From NCBI GenBank assembly GCA_964562155.1, contig CAZLRU010000010.1, positions 1 to 55,177 of the forward strand: 55,177 bases of DNA. The letters run 5' to 3'. The position numbers were made by a program, and so were the translations under genes. The notes beneath the pieces were generated by a model. It searched no databases. It had not been told where the DNA came from and was given only the letters and a program-made list of their open reading frames with translations. Position 1 is the stretch's first letter, and every line of letters begins with the position of its first letter. Below, piece after piece: positions 40,680 to 48,512 of the stretch. Source of the DNA: JAGOUY01 sp964562155. Lineage in GTDB: Bacteria > Patescibacteriota > Patescibacteriia > 2-12-FULL-60-25.

Positions 40680-41435
40680 ATGCTTGAACATCAACTATCT
40701 TCTCTTGGCCTTAGCGATAAAGAAATCGCGGTCTATTTGGTTGTGGTGCAACGGGGACGTGTGACACCGACGGAGGTTGCCGCCACTACGTCGATACAGC
40801 GATCGACGGTGTATAGCGTGGCGAAGGAGTTGGTGTCTAAGGGGTTGTTGCGAATCGATGCGACGGGGACGGTTGTTTATCTTATGCCGCCGACAGGCGA
40901 GACAGCTAAGAGGGCGATTGAGAAAGAGGAAAATTATTTGTTACAAAAACGAACGATATTACGTGAAGTAATTAAAACGACGACAGACATGCAACAGGGG
41001 GCGCCATATCCGTTGCCGACGGTGTCCGTGATTACCGAGCAGGAATTACCCGTCTATCTAAAACGTCACACTCCTCTTTGGAATGATAGCGCTAGGAATT
41101 TTGATGGTACTTGGTGGGGGTTTCAGGATCATACCTTTGTTGATCAATTTGAAACCTGGGTTGATTGGTTTTGGGCACAAGCTTCGGATGATATCAGCGT
41201 AAAACTCTTTAGCAATCAGACATCGATTGAGAAGAAGATGAAGAAGAAGGGGTATGACCGTCGGCAGATTCGGTTTTGGGATGGAGCTTCTTTTACAGGG
41301 ACGACCTGGGTGATTGGCGCGTATGTGATTATGATTGTGACGGATCGTAAACCAATGTATTTGATTGAGATTCGTGATGAGACGCTAGCTCGGAATCAAG
41401 CGAAGGTGTTTGAGAAGTTGTGGGGTTCTTGCTAA
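40680..41435 (+). CDS. TrmB-like transcriptional regulator
   Basis: This 251-residue protein has an N-terminal winged helix (LSSLGLSDKEIAVYLVVVQRG then VTPTEVAATTSIQRSTVYSVAKELVSKGLL) of the TrmB family. A short helical linker follows, then a C-terminal domain containing LWNDSARNFDGTWWGFQDH and FWDGASFTGTTWVIG. In CPR such proteins often control single operons; the ligand is unknown. The palindrome at 40587 overlaps its promoter. It is followed by ruvA after 10 nt. Confidence 0.8.
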   Translation: MLEHQLSSLGLSDKEIAVYLVVVQRGRVTPTEVAATTSIQRSTVYSVAKELVSKGLLRIDATGTVVYLMPPTGETAKRAIEKEENYLLQKRTILREVIKTTTDMQQGAPYPLPTVSVITEQELPVYLKRHTPLWNDSARNFDGTWWGFQDHTFVDQFETWVDWFWAQASDDISVKLFSNQTSIEKKMKKKGYDRRQIRFWDGASFTGTTWVIGAYVIMIVTDRKPMYLIEIRDETLARNQAKVFEKLWGSC

Positions 41436-41445
41436 TCTTCTGTCT

Positions 41446-42000
41446 ATGATCGGATCTCTTCGAGGGGTTGTTATTGAAAAGAGTTTGACGTGGATTCTCT
41501 TGGAAGTGGCTGGATTGGGTTATAAGGTGTTTGTTTCTCCTTCGGTTTTATCTGGATTACGATCGGAAGCGGAGGCGTTTTTCTATATTCACGATCATAT
41601 TCGTGAGGATGCACGTGATTTGTATGGATTTTTGACGTTGGGTGATTTGGAGCTCTTTCAGCGATTGATAACGATTTCCGGGATTGGACCGAAAGCGGCC
41701 GCGAATATTTTATCGTTAGGGTCAGAAGTGGTTCGAAATGCGGTTATGCAGGGCGACGTGGGAATGTTGAGCTCTGCACCTGGTGTTGGTAAAAAAACGG
41801 CCCAGAAGATCATTTTGGAGCTTAGGGGGCAATTGGTGGAGGAGGCGTCGATGCCTGCGGGGGATGTGGAAGTTATCGAAGCCCTGCAGTCGCTTGGGTA
41901 TAGTAGTCATGATGCGCGCGAAGCGATGCAGAGAGTTTCGATTGACGTAAAAGATGTGTCAGAAAGAGTTCGTGAAGCGTTGAAGTATTTGGCTAGATAA
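41446..42000 (+). CDS. ruvA: Holliday junction branch migration protein RuvA
   Basis: This 184-residue protein starts MIGSLRGVVIEKSLTWILLE, the conserved OB-fold opening. It has the two helix-hairpin-helix motifs FQRLITISGIGPKAAANIL and MLSSAPGVGKKTAQKIILEL, plus a C-terminal UBA-like domain (EALQSLGYSSHDAREAM) that contacts RuvB. It binds four-way junctions. ruvB and ruvC are not in this window. ATG 41446 is set by the conserved start. Confidence 0.95.
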   Translation: MIGSLRGVVIEKSLTWILLEVAGLGYKVFVSPSVLSGLRSEAEAFFYIHDHIREDARDLYGFLTLGDLELFQRLITISGIGPKAAANILSLGSEVVRNAVMQGDVGMLSSAPGVGKKTAQKIILELRGQLVEEASMPAGDVEVIEALQSLGYSSHDAREAMQRVSIDVKDVSERVREALKYLAR

Positions 42001-42003
42001 CCT

Positions 42004-43011
42004 ATGAAGTTGCAAGAAGTCTTTGATCAAGACCGATGGGACGCCTGGGCGGCTTCGGTCGAGTATGCGACGTTTTTGCAGTCGTGGGCTTGGGGGGAAG
42101 GGCAGGCGGCGTTAGGAAAACACGTAAAGCGATTTGTTTTTGAAGAAAATGGGGAGGTGGTGTTTATTGCGCAAGCTATCGAAGAAAAGCGCAAGTTTCT
42201 TAGATATTGGTTTGTGCCTGGCGGGCCTGTTCAGGTGAGTAAGATGGTAGGTAGTAGGCAGGTAGCAAAAGAGGATTGGGAACGAGTCATGGAGCTTTTG
42301 CGTAACATCCTGTTACGCGGTCGAGCCGTTTTTTTGCGTCTTGAGCCTTTGTTGCTGCTATCTACCACTCATCACTTACTACCTCCTGTGTTAATTCCCA
42401 CCGCTTCCTTTAACCCTGCAATTCGCTGGATGGTCGACCTACGAGGCAAGACGGAGGATCGGCTTTTAGAGGAGATGGAGCAGAAAACTCGTTACAATGT
42501 TCGACTGGGGGAGAAGAAGGGGGTTACAACAAGAATATCGATAGATGAGAGAGATTTTCAGACGTTTTTAGTTTTAATGCATGACATGGCAAAGCGGAAT
42601 GGGATCACCGCTCATCGCGATGGATATTTACGCGAGACCTTTTTTGCCATGGCGAAGCGAGGAATGGCTCGATTAAGATTGGCCGAATATAACGGTGAAG
42701 CATTGGCAGCAAGTATTGAAGTGATGTTTGGTGATACGTATACGTATTTACATGGAGCTTCGTCTTCGAGTCAGCGCGACATAAAAGCGCCGAATGTGTT
42801 GCAATGGGAGGCGATAAAAGACGCGCGAGTGCGAGGGTTTCATTGGTATGATTTTGGTGGGTGTAATCCGAATGAGTCTAGCCATCGTTTATACAAGCCA
42901 TCGTTGGAGGGGGTGACGAGGTTTAAAGAAGGGTGGGGAGGGGGGAGAGTTGAATGTGTTGGGACATTTGTTGTGCCTAGGTTTGGATTTTTGCGACGCT
43001 TTTTTCAATAA
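42004..43011 (+). CDS. FemAB-family peptidyl transferase (peptidoglycan bridge type)
   Basis: This 335-residue protein has two GNAT-like domains. The first opens with FLQSWAWGEGQAALGKHV and YWFVPGGPV. The second has MEQKTRYNVRLGEKKGV, ITAHRDGYLRETFFAMAK, GEALAASIEVMFGDTYTYLHGASS and WYDFGGCNPN. These match the FemX/FemAB family, which adds amino acids from aminoacyl-tRNA to the peptidoglycan stem peptide. It begins three bases after ruvA and probably shares its message. A palindromic element follows 36 nt after the stop. Confidence 0.88.
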   Translation: MKLQEVFDQDRWDAWAASVEYATFLQSWAWGEGQAALGKHVKRFVFEENGEVVFIAQAIEEKRKFLRYWFVPGGPVQVSKMVGSRQVAKEDWERVMELLRNILLRGRAVFLRLEPLLLLSTTHHLLPPVLIPTASFNPAIRWMVDLRGKTEDRLLEEMEQKTRYNVRLGEKKGVTTRISIDERDFQTFLVLMHDMAKRNGITAHRDGYLRETFFAMAKRGMARLRLAEYNGEALAASIEVMFGDTYTYLHGASSSSQRDIKAPNVLQWEAIKDARVRGFHWYDFGGCNPNESSHRLYKPSLEGVTRFKEGWGGGRVECVGTFVVPRFGFLRRFFQ

Positions 43012-43047
43012 TGATGGTTACTCTGCGGGCGACAGAGAAGAATATTG

Positions 43048-43182
43048 GGCGATGGGCTCGCACGGCACAGCTTTTTGTCGCCTGCGGAACTTGCTGCATT
43101 TTTACGTTCGCTTCGCATTGGGTTTGGATAGCTTCGAGCAGTCCTCGTCGACAAAAAGCTGTGCCGTGCGAGCCCTAGATAG
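43048..43182 (+). repeat. GATGGGCTC palindromic element, copy 6
   Basis: Perfect 27-bp arms lie at 43054-43080 and 43149-43175. Core type A with CGCCTGCGGAACTTGCTGC and CGCTTCGCATTGGGTTTGG. The 5' mini-hairpin CTCTGCGGGCGACAG starts at 43020; a purine-rich tail follows. It lies between the convergent FemAB and DoxX genes. Confidence 0.92.
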
Positions 43183-43255
43183 AAAACAGGGAATGGGGGT
43201 GTTTGTTGGATTCACAAAACCACCCATATGGGTGGTTTTGATATGAGATGAAATT

Positions 43256-43747
43256 TTATTTCTTGTCTCCTGATGTGCACATTTTGCAGTCCTTCTTGCT
43301 GCAATCACATTTTTTGCAGCAAGGGCATGGGCAGTGGAAGAGCACTATGGAGCCGGGGCCGACCCAGGCTACGACGAGGGACATGACTAAGTAGGCGAGA
43401 GGGAGTTCGAGGGCCATGAAGGAGAATGCCATGGAGTGTGCGCCGAAACCCGTGGTCATGCCGAACAGGGCAACGAGCATGACGACCGCGAGCGCGTAGC
43501 CCGCGTGTTTGACGTGGGAGCCAACAACCAGAGCGATTCCGCCAACGAGTTCGATGATGGCGGCGACGTAGGCAAAGAACATCGGCGCTGGGAAGCCCAT
43601 GCTTTTGACCATGCCCGTAAACATTTCCATGCCTGGCATTGGTCCAAATAATTTACCGAAGCCGTGGTAGATAAATGCAAGGCCCAAGAAGACGCGGAGG
43701 AGAAAAAGGCCCCAATTCATGCACTTTTCCGACGAACAATTCATCAT
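43256..43747 (-). CDS. DoxX-family membrane protein with Cys-rich tail
   Basis: This 163-residue protein has four membrane helices in the DoxX pattern (LFLLRVFLGLAFIYHGFGKLF, FFAYVAAIIELVGGIALVVG and two more). The N-terminus carries CSSEKCMN. The C-terminus after the last helix is HCPCPCCKKCDCSKKDCKMC, a metallothionein-like tail with eight Cys in twenty residues. DoxX proteins take part in quinone- or redox-linked membrane processes; the tail suggests metal binding but this is inference. The ATG at 43747 gives the usual family start. A small hairpin lies before the neighbouring element. Confidence 0.82.
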   Translation of the reverse strand: MMNCSSEKCMNWGLFLLRVFLGLAFIYHGFGKLFGPMPGMEMFTGMVKSMGFPAPMFFAYVAAIIELVGGIALVVGSHVKHAGYALAVVMLVALFGMTTGFGAHSMAFSFMALELPLAYLVMSLVVAWVGPGSIVLFHCPCPCCKKCDCSKKDCKMCTSGDKK

Positions 43748-43895
43748 AGAGACGAGAGGATAAAGAAAAAGAATTAACTGGGGGTAGTGTAGCCTCCTTA
43801 TGTAAAAGGGCCAAGGGGATGTCAAGGTGGGGGCTAACAGAGGGTATATCCGACTATTTTTGATATTTACGTCGATTTGCTGCACACTCCTGACT

Positions 43896-45665
43896 GTGAC
43901 GCTTTTGCAGCTACAAGGAATTCAAAAAGCGTATGGACTTCACCGCGTGCTGGATGGGGTGGATTTGGTGGTGTCTGAGGGGCAGAAGATTGGACTCATC
44001 GGGCGGAATGGGGCCGGGAAATCGACGTTACTGAGAATTATTGTCGGGCAAGAAGAGAGGGATGGTGGAGAGATCATGCAGGCTAGTGGTTTGCGCTTGG
44101 GGTATTTGGAGCAGCACGAGGATTTTTTGGTGGGCGAGACGGTGCTTGGGTATTTGGAGCGGGTAAGCGGCAAGCCGGAATGGCAGTGTGCGAAAGTCGC
44201 GGGGCAATTTCAATTGAAGCATGAAAAACTGCAGATGGAAGCGCGGGCGTTGTCCGGTGGGTATCAGATGCGTGTGAAGTTAGCGTCTGTGTTGCTGCAT
44301 GAGCCTGACCTCTTGTTATTGGATGAGCCTACCAACTATTTAGATGTGCAGACGCAGTTGTTGCTCGAGGCGTGGTTACAAGAATATCGTGGAGCGTTTG
44401 TGATTGTGTCGCATGATCGCGAATTTTTGAAAAATGTGTGTACGAGTACGGTTGAAATTGAGCGTGGAAAGGCGACGAGTTTTCCGCAGGGGATTGAAAT
44501 CTATCTTGCTTGGAAAGAAGAGCAGATTCAGGTAAAAGAGCGATTCAATCGCAGCATTGAGATGCAGCAAAAGCAGCTGCAGATGTTCATCGATCGATTT
44601 CGAGCGAAAGCCTCTAAGGCAACGCAGGCTCAATCAAAAATAAAACAATTGGCGCGACTTGATACAATTGATATTGAGCAGCCGCTTAAGACCGTCCGCA
44701 TTCAAATTCCCCAAGTGGAACATCGCAATACGTTTGCTCTTCGTACTAATCATCTTGTGATGGGGTATGGGGAGACGGTTATTGCGCGGAACATTGATAT
44801 AGAGATTTTACGCGGGGAGCGGATCGCGATTGTGGGAGAGAACGGCAAAGGGAAATCGACATTTTTGAAAACGGCGGCCGGGGTTATTAAGCCACTTGAG
44901 GGGACGTGTACGTGGAATAACCGTTTAAAGGTTGGATATTATGCACAGCAAGTGCATGAGGCGTTAGATCCCCGCGATACCATTGGGGATTACTTGGGGC
45001 GGTATATGGGGCCTCTTGTTACGAATGAAGATGTTTTGAGGATTGCAGGAAACTTTTTGTTTACTCAGGATGATCTAACGAAACCCATTTCTGTTTTAAG
45101 TGGAGGTGAGAAGGCGCGGTTGTGTTTGGCTGGATTGCTTTTGTCGCGGCCCGATGTGTTGTTGCTTGATGAGCCAACGAACCACTTAGATATGGAGACG
45201 GTTGAAGCGTTGGCGAGTTCGCTTACACGGTGGAAAGGGACGATTTTATTTATCAGTCATAGTCGTACCTTTGTTCATGTGTTGGCTACAGCTTTGCTGA
45301 CGGTTGATCGAGGTACGGTGAAGCGCGATCTTCGAACCTATGATGAATATGTTTCGGATATGCGGTTTGATGTTGGAGGTCAGAGGTCAGAGGTGGAGGA
45401 ACTCATGAATGAAAAACGAGAAAAACAGCAAAAGTATGAGCGGACGCAGGAATTAAAACGAGAGCTGAGAAAAATTGAAAAACAGCTGGAAGAATTTTCT
45501 GCCAAAAAGGAGGTGATGTTAAAAAAGTTTGCGGATAAACCAATGGACACAACGCCGGATGAGGCGAGGGCATTCAATACTGTTGAGACGGTGCTCGTAC
45601 ATGCAGAGACGGAGTGGATACGGGTGCAGCAAGAGCTTCAAGCGCTCGGAGTCGCTTACGGTTGA
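43896..45665 (+). CDS. ABC-F family ATPase (ribosome-associated type)
   Basis: This 589-residue protein has two ABC domains without membrane parts. The first has GLIGRNGAGKSTLL, LSGGYQMRVKLASVLL and LLLDEPTNYLD. The second has VGENGKGKSTFLK, LSGGEKARLCLAGLLL and LLLDEPTNHLD. An ABC-F linker rich in charged helix joins them, and a coiled-coil end (KREKQQKYERTQELKRELRK) follows. ABC-F proteins act on the ribosome in translation or antibiotic protection. GTG 43896 is preferred because the conserved LLQLQGIQKAYG begins there. It overlaps the convergent rhodanese gene by ten bases. Confidence 0.9.
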   Translation: MTLLQLQGIQKAYGLHRVLDGVDLVVSEGQKIGLIGRNGAGKSTLLRIIVGQEERDGGEIMQASGLRLGYLEQHEDFLVGETVLGYLERVSGKPEWQCAKVAGQFQLKHEKLQMEARALSGGYQMRVKLASVLLHEPDLLLLDEPTNYLDVQTQLLLEAWLQEYRGAFVIVSHDREFLKNVCTSTVEIERGKATSFPQGIEIYLAWKEEQIQVKERFNRSIEMQQKQLQMFIDRFRAKASKATQAQSKIKQLARLDTIDIEQPLKTVRIQIPQVEHRNTFALRTNHLVMGYGETVIARNIDIEILRGERIAIVGENGKGKSTFLKTAAGVIKPLEGTCTWNNRLKVGYYAQQVHEALDPRDTIGDYLGRYMGPLVTNEDVLRIAGNFLFTQDDLTKPISVLSGGEKARLCLAGLLLSRPDVLLLDEPTNHLDMETVEALASSLTRWKGTILFISHSRTFVHVLATALLTVDRGTVKRDLRTYDEYVSDMRFDVGGQRSEVEELMNEKREKQQKYERTQELKRELRKIEKQLEEFSAKKEVMLKKFADKPMDTTPDEARAFNTVETVLVHAETEWIRVQQELQALGVAYG

Positions 45666-45979
45666 TATCCTCCCTCAAGATTGCGGACGTTCGTGTAGCC
45701 TTTGTCGAGAAATAATTCGCCGGCAATGGCGCTTCTGCGGCCACTGGCGCAATAGCATACGATCGGCGCGTCTAACGGGAAGTCGCCTCGAGCAATGATG
45801 AACTCGAGAGACTTGAGCGGGATGTGTATGGCTGTTTCTAGGTGGCCTTCGTTCCATTCATCGAGCTCGCGCACGTCTATAATGATGAGTCCTGGATTCT
45901 GTGTTTTTTCTGTCTGCAGATCTGCGAGAGAGATGGTGTGCACGCGGCCCGAAGGTGGCTTGATAGGGCAAGCAAACAT
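45656..45979 (-). CDS. Rhodanese-domain protein
   Basis: This 107-residue single rhodanese domain has IIIDVRELDEWNEGHLETAIHIPL. It also has the active-site loop CYCASGRRS with the sulfur-accepting Cys, and it ends NVRNLEGGYQP. Such proteins transfer sulfur or act as thiol sensors. It begins six bases after the DUF4342 gene on the same strand, so they are probably co-expressed. Its stop overlaps the ABC-F stop tail to tail. Confidence 0.9.
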   Translation of the reverse strand: MFACPIKPPSGRVHTISLADLQTEKTQNPGLIIIDVRELDEWNEGHLETAIHIPLKSLEFIIARGDFPLDAPIVCYCASGRRSAIAGELFLDKGYTNVRNLEGGYQP

Positions 45980-45984
45980 AGACT

Positions 45985-46233
45985 TTATTGGTTTTTTCGT
46001 TCGACCACAATGGTGCAGTTTGTGAGCAGGGCAGCCAGGGCACCGACGGCGGCGAGGATAGGGGCGATCATGGTCCCGATGACGGCGACTGTTAACGGAA
46101 TCTCCAAAAGCGTTTCTTCTTTTTCGTTTTGGATCATGATGCGGCGAACATTGCCTTCTTTGATGAGTTGTTTGATCTTGTCGACGATTTGGTTACCGTT
46201 GAGTTTAAAGGATTCGCGATCTTGGTTTTCCAT
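45985..46233 (-). CDS. DUF4342 protein
   Basis: This 82-residue protein matches the DUF4342 pattern. It has a short helix with VDKIKQLIKEGNVRRIMIQN, a strand ETLLEIPLTVAVIG and a hydrophobic end (MIAPILAAVGALAALLTNCTIVV). Function is unknown; the arrangement suggests a small membrane-associated protein. It is co-directional with the rhodanese gene. Confidence 0.8.
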   Translation of the reverse strand: MENQDRESFKLNGNQIVDKIKQLIKEGNVRRIMIQNEKEETLLEIPLTVAVIGTMIAPILAAVGALAALLTNCTIVVERKNQ

Positions 46234-46256
46234 ATGTTTGGAGAAGAAATAAGTTA

Positions 46257-46458
46257 GGCGATGGGCTCGTAACGATCTGGAGTTTTATGAATGCTTATTC
46301 ATCTGCCTTACGGGTCTTGCCACTGCGGCACCCTGAAATGCTCGCCACCAATCACTTGGGGAGGTGGACTGTGCGTTTCAGGGGACCCGCCTCTGTGTCA
46401 CCCGTTCGGGTTTAGAGGGATCTTCATAAAACTCCAGATCGTTACGAGCCCTAGATGG
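46257..46458 (+). repeat. GATGGGCTC palindromic element, copy 7
   Basis: Perfect 29-bp arms lie at 46263-46291 and 46423-46451. Core type C with helices 46331-46341/46373-46383, 46345-46349/46363-46367 and 46385-46389/46407-46411. ACGGGT at 46310 can pair with ACCCGT at 46400 in the last loop. It lies in the 326-nt gap between two minus-strand genes; nothing else was seen in the gap. Confidence 0.92.
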
Positions 46459-46559
46459 GAGAGAGGGGAGCGGCTTCTTATATCTATAGTCGTTCGTGGA
46501 TTATTTGCAAGCGGGTATTTGCTTCTTTTTGGTCACGGGGCGACTGGGTGTACGTCAGT

Positions 46560-47135
46560 TTATTTTGTTTCACGTACCGCGCGCTCGATGGTATCTAAAA
46601 TCTCTCCTCGACCTTTGCCGCTGACATTTGAGTGGGGAATAAATGGGAGTTGGGGGTAGTTGGCCTCGAGGTGTCTTTGTAGGTTGATGGATTCGGAGTT
46701 TGAAAGTTTGTCGATTTTGTTGACGATCATGACGACTGGGATTTTGCCGGAGGCTAGGTAGGCGAGCATGTCGCGGTCGAGGTCGGTTGGACCAATGCGG
46801 GCGTCGACGATCAATAAAACGAGGCAAAGTTGCTGTGCTTGCCAGAGGTAATCACGCAGCATGCCGGCAAAGTCTTGGCGTTTGGCTTTGGAGGTTTTGG
46901 CGAAACCGTAGCCGGGTAGGTCGACCAGGTAATAACGACTGTCTACATTAAAGAGATTGATGGTTTGGGTACGACCGGGTTCGGCGCTCACACGAGCCAG
47001 ACCTTTTTGGTTGGTCAGGTGGTTCAGGAGCGATGATTTCCCAACGTTAGAACGTCCAACTAGCGCAACATGCGGCTTGTTGTCGGCGGGGAGTTCTTCG
47101 AGTTTGGTAGCGCTTTTAAGAAAGGTAACGGCCAT
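46560..47135 (-). CDS. engB: Ribosome biogenesis GTPase EngB (YihA/YsxC)
   Basis: This 191-residue GTPase has the P-loop GRSNVGKSSLLN, the switch region TINLFNVD, G3 DLPGYGFAK and G4 NKIDKL. It acts in large-subunit ribosome assembly. Length and motifs are standard. A -10-like ACATTAT lies about ten bases upstream of the start on the minus strand, in keeping with the leaderless style here. Confidence 0.95.
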   Translation of the reverse strand: MAVTFLKSATKLEELPADNKPHVALVGRSNVGKSSLLNHLTNQKGLARVSAEPGRTQTINLFNVDSRYYLVDLPGYGFAKTSKAKRQDFAGMLRDYLWQAQQLCLVLLIVDARIGPTDLDRDMLAYLASGKIPVVMIVNKIDKLSNSESINLQRHLEANYPQLPFIPHSNVSGKGRGEILDTIERAVRETK

Positions 47136-47233
47136 ATGGTCAGATAATGTAAGAATCTAACAGATATTTGGGGTTATGTCTATTGCGTTCCCCCTTCTTT
47201 TGTTGTTCTCTAGTGGTGTAGCTCTCTATTTAT

Positions 47234-48172
47234 ATGTCATTTATCAAGCCATTTGCGGAGTTAAGAAAAACTGATGCTGCCATTGCTGGGGGTAAAGGTG
47301 CGTCTTTAGGTGAGATGATCAGTGTGGGGATTCCCGTGCCGCCGGGGTTTGTGGTGACGGCTCAGGCGTTTGATCGGTTTTTGCTCGAGACGGGATTGGC
47401 GGCTGAGGTACACTCGGAATTGCAGAAGGTGAATCATGATGATGTGGCTTCTGTTGAGCGCGCGTCGGAAGTGTTGCATGCGCTTATTACCGGTCGAGAC
47501 ATGCCTGTTGATATCGCTGATGAGATTATGGCAGCACATGAAAAACTCGGCGCAGAATTTGTGGCTGTACGATCATCGGCGACGGCGGAGGATTCTTCGG
47601 CTGCGAGCTGGGCCGGGGAGCTTGAAAGTTATTTGAATACAAATCGTGATCAAGTGATCGCGAACGTAAAACGCTGCTGGGCCTCATTGTTTACGCCACG
47701 AGCAATCGTCTATCGGACGGAGAAGAACATGAAAGATGTTCATGTCTCAGTCGCGGTTGTGATTCAAAAAATGGTGCAATCGGAAGTTGCGGGGATTACG
47801 TTTACCGTGCATCCCGTAACGCGTGACACGAATCAGATGATCATTGAAGCGTGTTGGGGGTTGGGTGAGTTGATTGTGGGAGGGATGGTGACACCTGACG
47901 GGTATGTGATCGACAAACGTGATGGGACGCATTTGGATATCAGTGTGTCGGAACAAGAGGAGATGTTGGTGCGTGATACGAGCGGCAATAAGCGCGTGTC
48001 TGTTCCGGCTCAGGTGAGAGCGGCGCAGAAATTGTCCGCTGATCAAATTTCCGAGATTGGAAGGATTTGTAAATCGATTGAAACGCATTACGGCTTTCCT
48101 TGTGATATTGAGTGGGGTATGGAAGCCGGCACGTTTTACATTGTGCAATCGCGACCAATTACGACCTTATAA
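47234..48172 (+). CDS. Stand-alone PEP-synthase-type ATP-grasp subunit
   Basis: This 312-residue protein equals the N-terminal nucleotide-binding domain of PEP synthase/PPDK: DAAIAGGKGASLGEMISVGIPVPPGFVVT at the start, FVAVRSSATAEDSSAASWAGE in the middle, VVIQKMVQSEVAGITFTVHP and the closing FYIVQSRPITTL. In these enzymes it takes two phosphates from ATP and passes one to the swivel His. No swivel or barrel domain is present; the protein ends cleanly after the domain. The next four genes of this strand supply swivel domains, so it is probably the shared phosphate-donating subunit. The next gene begins five bases later. Confidence 0.88.
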   Translation: MSFIKPFAELRKTDAAIAGGKGASLGEMISVGIPVPPGFVVTAQAFDRFLLETGLAAEVHSELQKVNHDDVASVERASEVLHALITGRDMPVDIADEIMAAHEKLGAEFVAVRSSATAEDSSAASWAGELESYLNTNRDQVIANVKRCWASLFTPRAIVYRTEKNMKDVHVSVAVVIQKMVQSEVAGITFTVHPVTRDTNQMIIEACWGLGELIVGGMVTPDGYVIDKRDGTHLDISVSEQEEMLVRDTSGNKRVSVPAQVRAAQKLSADQISEIGRICKSIETHYGFPCDIEWGMEAGTFYIVQSRPITTL

Positions 48173-48177
48173 GAACT

Positions 48178-48510
48178 ATGGACGCTCCTGTGGTGCAGGT
48201 ACAAGGAAAAGGAGTACATGTGGGCGTGGCCCGAGGGTATGTGCGTGTGTTGGACGCGTTGCACGATGCGCATATCCTCCAACCCGGCGAGATTCTTGTG
48301 GTGTCTATGTTAAACGCGATGTGGTTGCCGTTTATTCGAAAAGCAGCGGCGATTGTCGTTGAGGGTGGAGGGGTAACGTCGCCGATCGCAACGGTTCTTC
48401 GTGAGTTTAGTTTACCCGCTATTGTGGGAGCGAAGGATGTGACGCGTATGCTTCGATCGGGGGATTTGGTTGAGGTTGATGCGGCAGCAGGGTTGGTGAG
48501 AAAAATATAA
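48178..48510 (+). CDS. Lone PEP-utilising swivel domain without the catalytic His
   Basis: This 110-residue protein is one mobile domain: GKGVHVGVARGYVRVLDALH, GEILVVSMLNAMWLPFI and VEGGGVTSPIATVLREFSLP ending LVEVDAAAGLVRKI. In active members the motif is G-G-x-T-S/C-H-A-A-I; here Pro replaces His. It therefore cannot carry phosphate in the usual way and may be a structural or regulatory partner, possibly competing for the ATP-grasp subunit. It is five bases from the ATP-grasp gene and two from the next gene. Confidence 0.8.
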   Translation: MDAPVVQVQGKGVHVGVARGYVRVLDALHDAHILQPGEILVVSMLNAMWLPFIRKAAAIVVEGGGVTSPIATVLREFSLPAIVGAKDVTRMLRSGDLVEVDAAAGLVRKI

Positions 48511-48512
48511 CT

